64,000 nt of DNA, from positions 62,001-126,000 of the forward strand of contig CANLOY010000004.1 of assembly GCA_947493005.1 (NCBI GenBank). Reading direction: 5' to 3'. The notes under the pieces were generated by a model. It ran no database searches. It worked only from the letters and a program-made list of their open reading frames with translations, and had not been told where the DNA came from. This DNA comes from an uncultured Roseivirga sp. (lineage in GTDB: Bacteria; Bacteroidota; Bacteroidia; Cytophagales; Cyclobacteriaceae). Position numbers and translations under genes: made by a program. This document shows, piece by piece, positions 9,427-18,344 of the stretch (the first letter of the stretch is position 1; the number at the start of each line of letters is the position of its first letter).

Positions 9427-12400
9427 TTGCCACTAAAAGTTTACAAATCATCTGCCGGTTCTGGCAAAACATTTACTCTTGTAAAGGAGTATCTAAAACT
9501 TGTTTTACTGAACCCTTCCGATTTCAGGAATATTCTTGCCATCACTTTTACAAACAAGGCAACCGAGGAAATGAAACGTAGAATACTGGAAGCCCTTTCA
9601 GAGATTGCTGAAGGAAGTCAGGATGCAATGTTTGAGGTATTAAGAGAGGAACTAAAAGACTCGCTTGACGAAAAGGGATTGAGAAGTAGGGCAAATGAAG
9701 CCTATGACCTTATTATTCATAATTATGGTCGGTTTGAAATTTCTACCATTGACAGTTTTTTTTCGAAAGTACTGAGGTCTTTTGCCAGAGAACTGGATTT
9801 GCCTTTGAGCTATGAACTGGAAATGAATACTTCATTGGCACTCCGGGAATCTATTGATCAGCTGTTTCGGAGCCTGGATGATAACCGGCAAGTAAGAGAA
9901 TGGCTGGTATCATTTGCCAATGAACAAATGGAAAATGACAAGTCCTGGAATGTAGACCAGAACATGGAGAAACTAGGTAAAAGCCTGTTCTCCGAAGCTT
10001 TTCAGGACGGGTTTAAACTAGTAGATCTCAATCTGGATCAATTGAAAGGACTGATTGACAAGATGAGAAAAACTGTGAAAGGCTATGAGTCACAGTTGAA
10101 GTCATTTGGCAACGAGGCTTTAGATTTAATGTCTAATCAAGGACTAGTTGTAGAAGACTTTAAAAGAGGTAAAACCGGTGTAGCAAATACCTTTAAAAAA
10201 CTTGTTTCAGGTATATATGAGGTAACAGCAACTTTTGTTAAAGTTGTTGATGGCGATGATACATGGTATACAAAAACGAGTGATAAAGCTGAAGTGATTG
10301 ACCAATTGGTTGCCGGACGCTTTGGGGAGGTGGCGCAATCAATTGTTCAGTACATAAATGATTATCAAAGTGACTATAATACTGCCAGAGTACTACTAAA
10401 AAACATGTTCTCTTATGGCTTGTTAGAAGAATTGAATAAGCACCTGAAAGATTACAGAGATGAGCATAACGTAATGTTGATTTCAGATAATAACCTGATT
10501 CTGAAAGACATTCTGGAGCAGGCAGATGCTCCATTTATTTTCGAGAAGCTAGGTAGCTATTTCAAACATATTATGATAGATGAGTTTCAGGATACTTCTA
10601 ATTTTCAATGGAGCAACCTGAAACCATTAGTTGTTAATGCGCTTTCGGAAGATAATAACGTATTGATAGTTGGAGATGTGAAACAATCAATTTATCGTTT
10701 CAGAGGCGGGAATATGAATTTATTGCTTAGCCAATTAAAAACAGACCTGGGTGCTTTTTATACAACCGAAAGTGACCATAACCTGAAAGATAACTTCAGG
10801 AGTTTGAAGCAGGTTGTTGAGTTTAATAATCAGCTTTTCGAAAAGTTACCCATAGAAATAGGAGCAAATGAGTCTATTACCGATGTAGCTTTATTTGAGA
10901 AAGCTTATACCAACCATCAACAAGAAGTACGAGGTAAAGATGGGGGGTATGTTCAGGTACGTTTTTATGAGAAAGGAGATGAACCATGGAAAGCATCGGC
11001 ATTAAACGATTTGATTTCTGTAGTCAAAGATAACTGTGATAAAGGGTTTGAATTGAGTGACTTTCTTATTCTGGTGAATGCAAATGCAGAAATACCAGAT
11101 ATTGCTAACATACTGTTGGCAGAAGATATTCCGTTCATCAACGGAGAATCGTTAAGAATTACCCAAAGCGACCTGGTACAGTTTGTACTCGAGGTGTTCA
11201 GGTATCTACAATCAGATTACGATGAAATACTCCTTTTAAATCTAATCACACTTTATCATAAACTATCTGGAGCTGACCCTGATGATGTTTTTTTCAGGTC
11301 TAGAGAGAATAGAATGTCAATTGAAGAGGCTGCTTTTCCAAAAGAGTTTTTGGAGAAGAAGCATTACCTAAAACAGCAATCACTTTTTGACCTTGTCAGT
11401 GAGGTACTACTCATCTTTGACTTTGCTAAATATGCTGATGTGTATATACAGCAGCTTCAGGATGTAATTCTTGAACAGACACAAAAGGGCATTAATTCTA
11501 TTAACACCTTTATAGAATGGTGGGATAGTGAGGGACATGATACTACGGTTGCGGCCAATGAAAAGACAAATGCGGTAAGGATAATGTCAATACATAAGTC
11601 TAAAGGACTTGAAGCACCAATTGTTTGCCTTCCTTTTACAAACTGGAGTATTTTACCACCAGTAAGACATCAGTTCTGGACCAGTGACCTGCCACTTGAC
11701 TATAAAGATTTGCGTTTTGTGCCACTAGACTATTCCAGGCGATCCTTGTCCAATTCTCACTTTGTCAATCAGTTTCATAATGAATCAAGAGAGTTTGCCT
11801 TGGATGTGCTGAATAAAACCTATGTAGCATTTACCAGAGCAAGAGAAAAACTCTTTATATGGGCACCCAATGGAGCGTTAAAGGGAAGGAATGCTAACCC
11901 CTCTAACATTCAGTCTCTATTATGGAAAATAATGCCCCTTCTTAATACCAATGAAACTACCGAAACAGCATACGTGGATTATAGCTTTGGAACAAGTAAT
12001 GTAAAAATCGGAAGCGTTGAAAAGGTCAGAGAATCTAAGGAAATAAAAGTTTACCCGGCTTCTTCCTATTTACAAAAGTTGACCATAAGGAATGATTCAG
12101 AACGCTTTTTCATGTTGCAGGAAACTCAGGGTGCACAGAATATTACGATTGGTAACCAAGTACATGAAGTATTATCAGCAATAAGTACAACTGATGATTT
12201 AGAGTTGGTACTGAAGCAGATGCAGCAGTCAGGTGAACTGGGTAATAAGGCGGTAATAGAGGTTTCTGGTAGAATTAAAAAACTGTTTAAAGATCCAAAG
12301 ATTGCTCCATGGTTTTCCGATGGTTATGAAGTACTGAACGAAAGAGAAATCTGGTATGAAAACAGAATTCATAAGCCCGATAGAATTCTTACAGATGGTA

Positions 12401-12561
12401 AAAAGGCTGTGGTCATAGATTATAAAAAGGAAAAAGAAGCAGAGTCTCACCATACACAAGTAAGAAGATATATGAAGGCCTTGAAAGCCTTAGGCTTTGA
12501 AGAAGTGGAAGGCCATTTGATTTATGTTGAACCAGTTGTAGTTAGGGAGGTGAGTCAATGA
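9427..12561 (+). CDS. UvrD/RecB-type helicase-nuclease (AddA-like)
   Basis: The helicase-nuclease subunit of an AddAB-like double-strand-break resection complex. Visible are Walker A (A-G-S-G-K-T, residues 10-15), the T-F-T-N-K-A-T-E-E-M motif Ia, Walker B D-E-F-Q-D-T (385-390), the G-D-V-K-Q-S-I-Y-R-F-R-G-G motif, the late motif V-A-F-T-R-A-R-E-K-L, and a C-terminal PD-(D/E)XK nuclease core with V-I-D-Y-K (Asp998, Lys1000). The length of 1044 is near that of AddA/RecB. The start is a TTG preceded by a small inverted repeat (TTCAGCT/AGCTGAA at 9400-9426) ending right before it. The next gene starts inside the last codons (ATGA overlap), so the subunits are translationally coupled. Confidence 0.88.
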   Translation: MPLKVYKSSAGSGKTFTLVKEYLKLVLLNPSDFRNILAITFTNKATEEMKRRILEALSEIAEGSQDAMFEVLREELKDSLDEKGLRSRANEAYDLIIHNYGRFEISTIDSFFSKVLRSFARELDLPLSYELEMNTSLALRESIDQLFRSLDDNRQVREWLVSFANEQMENDKSWNVDQNMEKLGKSLFSEAFQDGFKLVDLNLDQLKGLIDKMRKTVKGYESQLKSFGNEALDLMSNQGLVVEDFKRGKTGVANTFKKLVSGIYEVTATFVKVVDGDDTWYTKTSDKAEVIDQLVAGRFGEVAQSIVQYINDYQSDYNTARVLLKNMFSYGLLEELNKHLKDYRDEHNVMLISDNNLILKDILEQADAPFIFEKLGSYFKHIMIDEFQDTSNFQWSNLKPLVVNALSEDNNVLIVGDVKQSIYRFRGGNMNLLLSQLKTDLGAFYTTESDHNLKDNFRSLKQVVEFNNQLFEKLPIEIGANESITDVALFEKAYTNHQQEVRGKDGGYVQVRFYEKGDEPWKASALNDLISVVKDNCDKGFELSDFLILVNANAEIPDIANILLAEDIPFINGESLRITQSDLVQFVLEVFRYLQSDYDEILLLNLITLYHKLSGADPDDVFFRSRENRMSIEEAAFPKEFLEKKHYLKQQSLFDLVSEVLLIFDFAKYADVYIQQLQDVILEQTQKGINSINTFIEWWDSEGHDTTVAANEKTNAVRIMSIHKSKGLEAPIVCLPFTNWSILPPVRHQFWTSDLPLDYKDLRFVPLDYSRRSLSNSHFVNQFHNESREFALDVLNKTYVAFTRAREKLFIWAPNGALKGRNANPSNIQSLLWKIMPLLNTNETTETAYVDYSFGTSNVKIGSVEKVRESKEIKVYPASSYLQKLTIRNDSERFFMLQETQGAQNITIGNQVHEVLSAISTTDDLELVLKQMQQSGELGNKAVIEVSGRIKKLFKDPKIAPWFSDGYEVLNEREIWYENRIHKPDRILTDGKKAVVIDYKKEKEAESHHTQVRRYMKALKALGFEEVEGHLIYVEPVVVREVSQ

Positions 12562-15392
12562 AAACCTTTCATGAATCCCTTGTTGATCACATTGATGAAG
12601 AGGCACTTCTACAACTTAAGGGGCATTGCTATGTTTTTCCTACCAAACGTGGAGGAGTATTCTTTAAAAGAGCACTCTTAAACAGGTTTGGAGATAGAGA
12701 TTTTATACTACCCACCATACTTAGCATAGAAGATTTAGTACAACAAATGACGGGCATCAGTATTACCGATGAACTCACTTTGCTGTTCAATCTTTTTCAG
12801 GTTTATCAAAAAAGAGATAAAGACCTGGAGTTTGATAAATTCTATGCCTGGGGAAAAATAATACTCAAAGATTATGACGAGATAGATCGCTATATGGCCA
12901 ATGCGAAAGAGATCTACTCAGCCTTGCAAAACATCAAAGAAATAGACCATGTCTTTGGTTATCATGATGAGCTAAGGGGAATTATTGAGCGTTATAGAAC
13001 CCTTACTGAAAAGCAAGAGAAGACAAAGTTACTTACAGAGTTTCTTAAAATCTGGCAAGAAGTAGGCAATGTCTATGTGGAGTATCAGGATGTATTGCTT
13101 AAGGAAGAGAAAGCTTATGGAGGGATGCTATACCGAAACCTCGCGGCAGTCCTAATGCAGGAGCATTTCAACCATAGGTACACGCATTATCATATTTGTG
13201 GATTTAACGCACTTTCAAAATCAGAAGAAGTCATTTTTGATGCACTTGTTAAAGCCGGAATAGGTACGCTCTACTGGGATGTAGATAGTTACTATTTGCA
13301 AGAGAGAAAAGAGGAGGCAGGAGATTTTGTACGGGATTATCAGAAGAAATGGCCTGATTCGGTTTGGATAGATGCATGCTCGCATGAGCATTCTAAAAAG
13401 GTTACGGTACATGCCGTACCACAATTGATCGGTCAGGCTCACCTGGCAGCTCAGCTTATGGCTGAAATTGTTGCTTCCGGAGCTAAACCCGAAGAATCGG
13501 CCATTGTATTGGCAGATGAAAAGCTACTGTTGCCATTGCTTTACGCAATTCCTTTGGAAGACCAAAAGTTAAATGTGACCATGGGATATCCCATGAAATC
13601 GACTGTGGTTTATGACTTTGCCTTGAGTTACATGGAATTGATGCGGAGAGCTAGACAAACTGACGAAGGGACGGTATTTCATGTGTATGACCTGAAACCC
13701 TTTCTATCTAATGCCTATACTGCTGTATTTCAAGAGGGTATTTACGATGAGATGAACCAGTGGTTTGTTCAGGAAAAAAAGAATAAAGTAGGGCTCGAAG
13801 CACTTTTAAAAAGAATCAAGGCTAAGGAGCTAAGGGCATTACTTAAGCTTGAAAACCAATGGGAGCCTTTGAGTTCAGGGTTGAAAGACTATTTAACCAG
13901 TGTGTTTTACTACTTCAAAGAAAACGAAAATGGATTGGCCGACAGGGAGTTCATTTACTTTTTTCTGAAATCTTTAAATCAGTTGAATGATTATCTGAAT
14001 GGTAGAGACGGATTTTCATTGAGGCTTATCAAGAAGATTGTTCAAGAGCATTTCAGGTCCATAAAAATCCCATTTGAGGGAGAGCCTGTCAGAGGCTTTC
14101 AGATTATGGGATTCCTCGAAACCAGAACACTTGATTTTAAAAACGTAATTGTACTGTCTACCAATGAAGGTAAAATCCCAGCAGCTAGAAATCTCAATTC
14201 TTACGTTCCTTATGGCCTAAGGAGAGTTTTCGAATTACCAACCTTCGAAGAACAGGATGCTATTTATGCATACCATTTTAAGCGACTGATGCAGCGCGCT
14301 GAAAACATCCATTATATATATGATAATACAGTTGCTGCAGATTCAACGGGAGAGGTAAGTCGCTTTGTTTTGCAACAGTTAAGAAGATATAGCACATTAC
14401 TTGGCTATCAGGTAGAAGAAAAAACTTATGAGGGGCTTATTCCTAAACAAGCTGAAAAAAGAGTTATCTCAATAGAGAAAAAACCGATGGTACAACAAAT
14501 GTTAGAACGGTACCTGGATGGAAATGAGGCCGATAAGTTTTTGTCACCAACCTCTCTAACGACATATGTGACCTGTCCATTGAAGTTCTATTTTCAATAT
14601 GTTGCCAGATTCAGCGAGCAAGACCATGTTGAAGAAGATATTGATGCAAGGAACCTAGGTATTGTAGTCCACGAAGTTTTAGAAGAGTTATATACTCCTT
14701 TCCTAGGAGAGGAAATTGTCGCAGACCAAATCAAGAACTTAAGAAGGTTAGTTGAAAAGCAATTGCTGACTTCTTTAGAGAAGAACAAGATTATTCAGTC
14801 TAACCAGCAATTGACTGGTCGAGATCTTTTGACCAAACGCGTAATGGAGCAAATGGTACAAAAGGTATTGGACATGGACATGAAACAAGCACCTTTTAAA
14901 GTTGTTGGCTTGGAGAGAGATGACTTTCAATATCAGGTGGAACTACCATCAGGGCAGAAAGTCAATCTGGGTGGTACCATAGATCGTGTGGATGAAAAAG
15001 AAGGAGTTACTCAGATTATAGATTACAAGACTGGAAAGGTGAAATTAGCCACAGCCAGTCAGCTTAGACTACCTGCTGAAGAGTATATTGAAAATTATTT
15101 TCAGAATCCTGATCTTAAATCTGGCTTTCAGGGCTATTTGTATGCCATATTGACCAGAGGACATTTATCTGAACAAGTACGTATTGGTATTTTAAGTATG
15201 AGACACTTAAGCCAGGGAACGCAATGGCTTAGGGCAGGGCAGTTGATACCAGAAGAAGTAATTGACGCTTTCAATCAGCGATTGAGGGAAATGGTACTCG
15301 AAATTTATAACCCTGAAATTGCATTCACCCAAACGGAAGATTTAAAGCAGTGTGAGTACTGTGCCTTTAACAGAGTTTGTAGAAGAGTTTAA
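12558..15392 (+). CDS. AddB-like PD-(D/E)XK nuclease with iron-sulfur cysteines
   Basis: The partner of the upstream helicase: a 944-residue inactivated-helicase-like protein with a C-terminal RecB-type nuclease. The nuclease core shows G-T-I-D-R-V-D followed by I-I-D-Y-K-T-G-K (Asp822, Lys824). Four cysteines, Cys673 (T-C-P-L-K-F-Y-F) and Cys932/935/941 (C-E-Y-C-A-F-N-R-V-C), match the 4Fe-4S staple of AddB nucleases. The N-terminus lacks a canonical Walker A lysine loop and instead has F-P-T-K-R-G-G, as in many Bacteroidota relatives. The 4-base overlap with the upstream gene supports a stoichiometric complex. Confidence 0.86.
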   Translation: MKTFHESLVDHIDEEALLQLKGHCYVFPTKRGGVFFKRALLNRFGDRDFILPTILSIEDLVQQMTGISITDELTLLFNLFQVYQKRDKDLEFDKFYAWGKIILKDYDEIDRYMANAKEIYSALQNIKEIDHVFGYHDELRGIIERYRTLTEKQEKTKLLTEFLKIWQEVGNVYVEYQDVLLKEEKAYGGMLYRNLAAVLMQEHFNHRYTHYHICGFNALSKSEEVIFDALVKAGIGTLYWDVDSYYLQERKEEAGDFVRDYQKKWPDSVWIDACSHEHSKKVTVHAVPQLIGQAHLAAQLMAEIVASGAKPEESAIVLADEKLLLPLLYAIPLEDQKLNVTMGYPMKSTVVYDFALSYMELMRRARQTDEGTVFHVYDLKPFLSNAYTAVFQEGIYDEMNQWFVQEKKNKVGLEALLKRIKAKELRALLKLENQWEPLSSGLKDYLTSVFYYFKENENGLADREFIYFFLKSLNQLNDYLNGRDGFSLRLIKKIVQEHFRSIKIPFEGEPVRGFQIMGFLETRTLDFKNVIVLSTNEGKIPAARNLNSYVPYGLRRVFELPTFEEQDAIYAYHFKRLMQRAENIHYIYDNTVAADSTGEVSRFVLQQLRRYSTLLGYQVEEKTYEGLIPKQAEKRVISIEKKPMVQQMLERYLDGNEADKFLSPTSLTTYVTCPLKFYFQYVARFSEQDHVEEDIDARNLGIVVHEVLEELYTPFLGEEIVADQIKNLRRLVEKQLLTSLEKNKIIQSNQQLTGRDLLTKRVMEQMVQKVLDMDMKQAPFKVVGLERDDFQYQVELPSGQKVNLGGTIDRVDEKEGVTQIIDYKTGKVKLATASQLRLPAEEYIENYFQNPDLKSGFQGYLYAILTRGHLSEQVRIGILSMRHLSQGTQWLRAGQLIPEEVIDAFNQRLREMVLEIYNPEIAFTQTEDLKQCEYCAFNRVCRRV

Positions 15393-15433
15393 ATCCGTGT
15401 AATTGAGTTGGTTATTGTTTTGAGATGCCTCTT

Positions 15434-15460
15434 GTCATTCCCGTGTAGGCGGGAGTCTCC
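15434..15460. repeat. Short palindromic repeat, GTCATTCCCG type
   Basis: A stretch reading GTCATTCCCG then a mirrored CGGGAGTCTCC lies in the 226-base gap after the nuclease gene. It belongs to the same GTCATTCCC.../...GGGAATCTC type as the longer inverted repeat at 21063-21155. It can form a small hairpin. The rest of the gap (15393-15618) shows nothing gene-like. Confidence 0.5.
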
Positions 15461-15618
15461 TTCATTAGGGGTTTAACCAATTTCGAGATTGCCCTTTGGT
15501 ACTAGAAGGATTCGTTAGTTCGCAACGAACAATGGTTTTTAATCAATAGATTGTCCCTTTTTGATTCCCTTGTTCGTTTATAAGTTGATAATCACTTTTA
15601 ACAATAAACTGTATTTAT

Positions 15619-15984
15619 ATGAATCCTATCAACTGGTTTGAAATTCCTGTCAACAACATAGAACAGGCCAAGAACTTTTATCAAAGCGTTTTTAATATTG
15701 AAATGACTGTTACCGAAATGGGGCCAAGTCTTATGGCTTGGTTTCCTGGCGATCCTCAAAAGCCTGGTGCGACAGGTACTTTAATCAAAACTGAAGGCTA
15801 TGTACCATCGCATGAAGGATCAGTAATTTATTTTAGTGTAGAAGACATTGAAGCCACACTGGCCAAGATTAATGAAAACGGAGGAAAGACACTTGTTCCT
15901 AAAATGAGTATTGGAGAATACGGTTATATTGCTCAATTCGAAGATATAGAAGGAAATAGAGTGGCACTACATGCTGTAAGCTAA
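15619..15984 (+). CDS. VOC family protein (glyoxalase/dioxygenase fold)
   Basis: A 121-residue single-unit vicinal-oxygen-chelate protein. It opens with N-W-F-E-I-P-V-N-N-I-E-Q-A-K-N-F-Y and closes with Q-F-E-D-I-E-G-N-R-V-A-L-H, the two beta-alpha-beta signatures of the fold. The closing Glu-containing strand suits a metal site, but substrate cannot be told from sequence. It stands alone and is followed by a strong hairpin terminator. It is one of three VOC-type genes in the window; they are not close to each other in sequence. Confidence 0.8.
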   Translation: MNPINWFEIPVNNIEQAKNFYQSVFNIEMTVTEMGPSLMAWFPGDPQKPGATGTLIKTEGYVPSHEGSVIYFSVEDIEATLAKINENGGKTLVPKMSIGEYGYIAQFEDIEGNRVALHAVS

Positions 15985-15995
15985 CCTGTAAAATG

Positions 15996-16032
15996 AATGC
16001 GCTCCTGAATACAATTGAGGAGCGCATTTTAT
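15996..16032 (+). terminator. Rho-independent terminator, possibly bidirectional
   Basis: Perfect 10-base arms AATGCGCTCC and GGAGCGCATT (15996-16005 and 16019-16028) enclose a 13-base loop and run into TTTT. It lies between the convergent VOC and DUF1080 genes and could serve both. Confidence 0.8.
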
Positions 16033-16054
16033 AAGATTATAGTCTTAATGCTTT

Positions 16055-16756
16055 TCAGAGTTTTCGAACTCTGATATTTCTGTACCAAACTTCCCCACCG
16101 TGGTCTTGAAGACTAATATGTCCTGATTTGTACTTTGCGTAACCTTCTACATTTGACCATTTACTAGCATCTTTAATGGCTTTCCATTCTTCGCTGCCTT
16201 CTTCAAACTCTAATACCATCTTGCCATTAAGCCAATGCTCTACATGGCCGTTGTCATAGATAAGTTTTACACTGTTCCATTTCCCAACACCATTGAAAGG
16301 TTTATCATCAGCAGGAGGGTACATATCATAATTTGCCGCTAAACGATTCTTATTAGCTCGGTTCGGATTCTCATTGTCATCAAGTATTTGATATTCCGGC
16401 CCGGTTTCATAATCATTTTTATATTCAGGGGCTTCAACAACATGGTACATGATACCACTGTTGGCATTTTCTGTCACCATAAACTCAAGTTCAAGTTCGA
16501 AATTGCCAAACTCTTCTTTCGTCATGATAGAGCGATGTTTCTCGGGTTGTATGTCAGGATTACTTCTGCACTTAATGGCTCCATCATTAATTGTCCATTG
16601 AGGTGTAATAGGACCATCACCATACATTTCCCATGCATCGAGTGTTTCTCCGTTAAAGAGAGTGATCCAGGAGCTCTCCTGGCTTTCTTTAGTATTGCCA
16701 CAGGATAGAAGAATTAGTGTTAATAATAAAAGTGGTAGCGTGTTTCTGGTTTTCAT
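16055..16756 (-). CDS. DUF1080 lipoprotein (3-keto-disaccharide hydrolase type)
   Basis: A 233-residue lipoprotein: signal segment L-L-L-L-T-L-I-L-L-S-C with the lipobox Cys at residue 19. The mature part is one DUF1080 domain, a concanavalin-like sandwich, with W-I-T-L-F-N-G-E-T-L-D-A-W-E near the start, the central N-S-G-I-M-Y-H and the closing G-H-I-S-L-Q-D-H-G-G-E-V-W-Y-R-N-I. Some members hydrolyse 3-keto-glycosides; activity here is inferred from the family. The two-domain paralogue at 39127-40485 shares its C-terminal signature. Confidence 0.85.
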   Translation of the reverse strand: MKTRNTLPLLLLTLILLSCGNTKESQESSWITLFNGETLDAWEMYGDGPITPQWTINDGAIKCRSNPDIQPEKHRSIMTKEEFGNFELELEFMVTENANSGIMYHVVEAPEYKNDYETGPEYQILDDNENPNRANKNRLAANYDMYPPADDKPFNGVGKWNSVKLIYDNGHVEHWLNGKMVLEFEEGSEEWKAIKDASKWSNVEGYAKYKSGHISLQDHGGEVWYRNIRVRKL

Positions 16757-16933
16757 ACTTATTGTATTGTTGGATTTGACCTAAATATAAACAAACCCAT
16801 GAGAGTGAATTAGCATAAAGCTGACTTACTTATTGATACAGTTCACGCATGTTTATGACGCGTTTGTATGTTGTTTTGGTTTACTTATCTGATAAATGCA
16901 TTAGGGCTTTAAAAAATCTTGAACTTCAAATCA

Positions 16934-17341
16934 ATGAGAAAGAGAAAGCAAGTTTCGGAGATACAGAATTCAACATTCCTTGCTAAAGGAGTATCAATTG
17001 AAGGTGAATTGAAGGCTTCTGGAGTAATAATATTGGAAGGAGAATTAAAAGGAGATGTACTCTATGCGAGCAAGCTGGAAATACGCGATTTTGGAAGACT
17101 GATTGGGAATATTAATGTTGAAGTTGCCGAGATAAATGGTTTTGTTGAAGGAGATGTTATCGCTGGGGGTATGATTCTTTTGAAGGCAGGAGCAGAGGTA
17201 AAGGGTGACCTTTATACGAATAAGCTGATAATTGAACAAGGTGCTTTTTTTAGTGGCATCAGCAAAATGAGTGGGTCTCAATTGAGCTTGAAAGAAATTC
17301 CAATCCTTGACGAAACACAATCTATTGCTGCAAATGCATAG
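16934..17341 (+). CDS. Bactofilin family protein
   Basis: A polymer-forming cytoskeletal protein. The centre (about residues 15-110) is a right-handed beta-helix of short hydrophobic/glycine turns: G-V-S-I-E-G-E-L, I-L-E-G-E-L-K-G-D-V, I-N-G-F-V-E-G-D-V, V-K-G-D-L-Y. Flanking tails are short and polar, as usual. Bactofilins scaffold cell-wall enzymes. The ATG at 16934 is preferred over a TTG 15 bases upstream because it starts at the basic R-K-R-K tail. The gene stands alone, 177 bases from the divergent DUF1080 gene. Confidence 0.88.
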   Translation: MRKRKQVSEIQNSTFLAKGVSIEGELKASGVIILEGELKGDVLYASKLEIRDFGRLIGNINVEVAEINGFVEGDVIAGGMILLKAGAEVKGDLYTNKLIIEQGAFFSGISKMSGSQLSLKEIPILDETQSIAANA

Positions 17342-17436
17342 AGTTTAGATTGCTTCACTACACAATGAGGAGGTGCAGGTGTTTATATCCAGATTGTTGG
17401 GTGAGTAGGTCCTTTATCTCTTCAGCTTAATTAGTA

Positions 17437-17927
17437 CGTCTTTGCGAGGAAGTATGACGAAGCAACCTCCTCTCTTTTCGGAGCACAAGTGTTTAAGCAA
17501 ACCATTTTAAAGAAAAATCACCAATGTTGTATATCAAAATAGAGGTCTCTCCATTCGGGATTAACCGACTCCATAAGTAGAATCTTCTTTTTCCTGGATC
17601 CACCTTTGATTCTTTTTTTCCTCTTCAATGGCAGATTCTATATGGTCGAATACCCTGAAATAGACCAGCTTATTTGCATTGTATTTTGCAGTAAATGACT
17701 TCAAGAAGTGTTTTTCTCTATGTTGGATTATTCTAGGTACTAAATCAGACGTTACTCCCGTATATAATGTGGAATGGTACTTATTGGTCAGTATATATAC
17801 GAAACCTCCCTTTGTCATTACGGTGCATATTTTATGAAAGTATCAAATCAAGGTTAGTTTATACACATTTATCATTCAATTACCTTATACAAACTATGAA
17901 AGGAGATTGCTTCACTCTGTTCGCAAT
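17437..17927. mobile_element. Inverted-repeat element enclosing a GIY-YIG nuclease gene
   Basis: Two complementary arms flank the GIY-YIG gene. The left arm (17437-17470) begins CGTCTTTGCGAGGAAG and ends GAAGCAACCTCC; the right arm (17902-17927) begins GGAGATTGCTTCACT and ends TTCGCAAT. The same left and right arms, 77-93 bases end to end, occur three times at 31721-32277 with no gene inside. Reading this as one element family, with a gene-carrying copy here and gene-less copies there, is inference; the matching arms are seen directly. The right arm's outer end is less well kept (AATAGG instead of AATGACG). Confidence 0.55.
17518..17818 (-). pseudogene. GIY-YIG nuclease, frameshifted
   Basis: A single-domain GIY-YIG endonuclease of the short type. 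Seen are F-V-Y-I-L-T-N-K-Y, T-L-Y-T-G-V-T-S-D-L and the following Arg (V-P-R-I-I-Q-H-R). As written the frame stops at 17561 after 85 codons with an odd tail. Dropping one A from the run of seven A in the coding strand (a T run near 17613) restores the family consensus: E-E-K-R-I-K-G-G-S-R-K-K-K, then S-V-N-P-E-W-R-D-L-Y, ending at 17518. So it is a one-base frameshift, a sequencing error, or a slippage-expressed gene. It lies between inverted arms (see the enclosing element). Confidence 0.75.
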
Positions 17928-17934
17928 AGGAATA

Positions 17935-18198
17935 CTATTTATTAGGAATTTTGTTGATAATATGTGCTCCAAACCTTATAAAAAGGGATAAAATAAAAAT
18001 CATTGGAATTCCGAAGACACCAAAGATCAAAATGATGTTCAGCACATTGTCAGAAAACTCGGTGCCGGTTTGAGTACCAGTATTGGTCATCATTGCTTTG
18101 GCTATTACATAGACAGAAGTGAGTAAGAACCAAAGAAACGTTCCCCTCAGGTAGAATTTTTTAAACTTAATTTGCTCTGCACTCTTATCGATATTCAA
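17935..18198 (-). CDS. Small two-helix membrane protein, unknown
   Basis: An 87-residue protein with two hydrophobic segments (about residues 18-36 and 52-74), a basic region between residues 8 and 16, and a short polar Thr/Gly-rich loop (T-N-T-G-T-Q-T-G-T-E) between the helices. The only sensible start is a TTG, which lowers confidence. No family recognised. It begins right beside the right arm of the GIY-YIG element, in whose orientation it is also read. Confidence 0.5.
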   Translation of the reverse strand: MNIDKSAEQIKFKKFYLRGTFLWFLLTSVYVIAKAMMTNTGTQTGTEFSDNVLNIILIFGVFGIPMIFILSLFIRFGAHIINKIPNK

Positions 18199-18344
18199 AT
18201 TTAACCTTTACATATATTACTTGATTAGAATACAGAGTTATTTATGTATTAAGATGTATGAAAAAGAGAATTGGCTAAATAAACTCTTAGGGTTTTCATG
18301 AAGAACGAAAATACCGAACTTAAGAGTTAATTGTTTTTAAGCTT

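Noticed and set aside
9427-15392. AddA/AddB-like pair considered as a defence system
   Set aside because: Sequence features, 4-base overlap and Fe-S cysteines fit the housekeeping double-strand-break repair complex; no accessory defence genes adjoin it.
16388-16708. 106-codon plus-strand frame opposite the DUF1080 lipoprotein
   Set aside because: Antisense to a gene with an intact signal peptide and domain; the plus-strand product has no sensible features.
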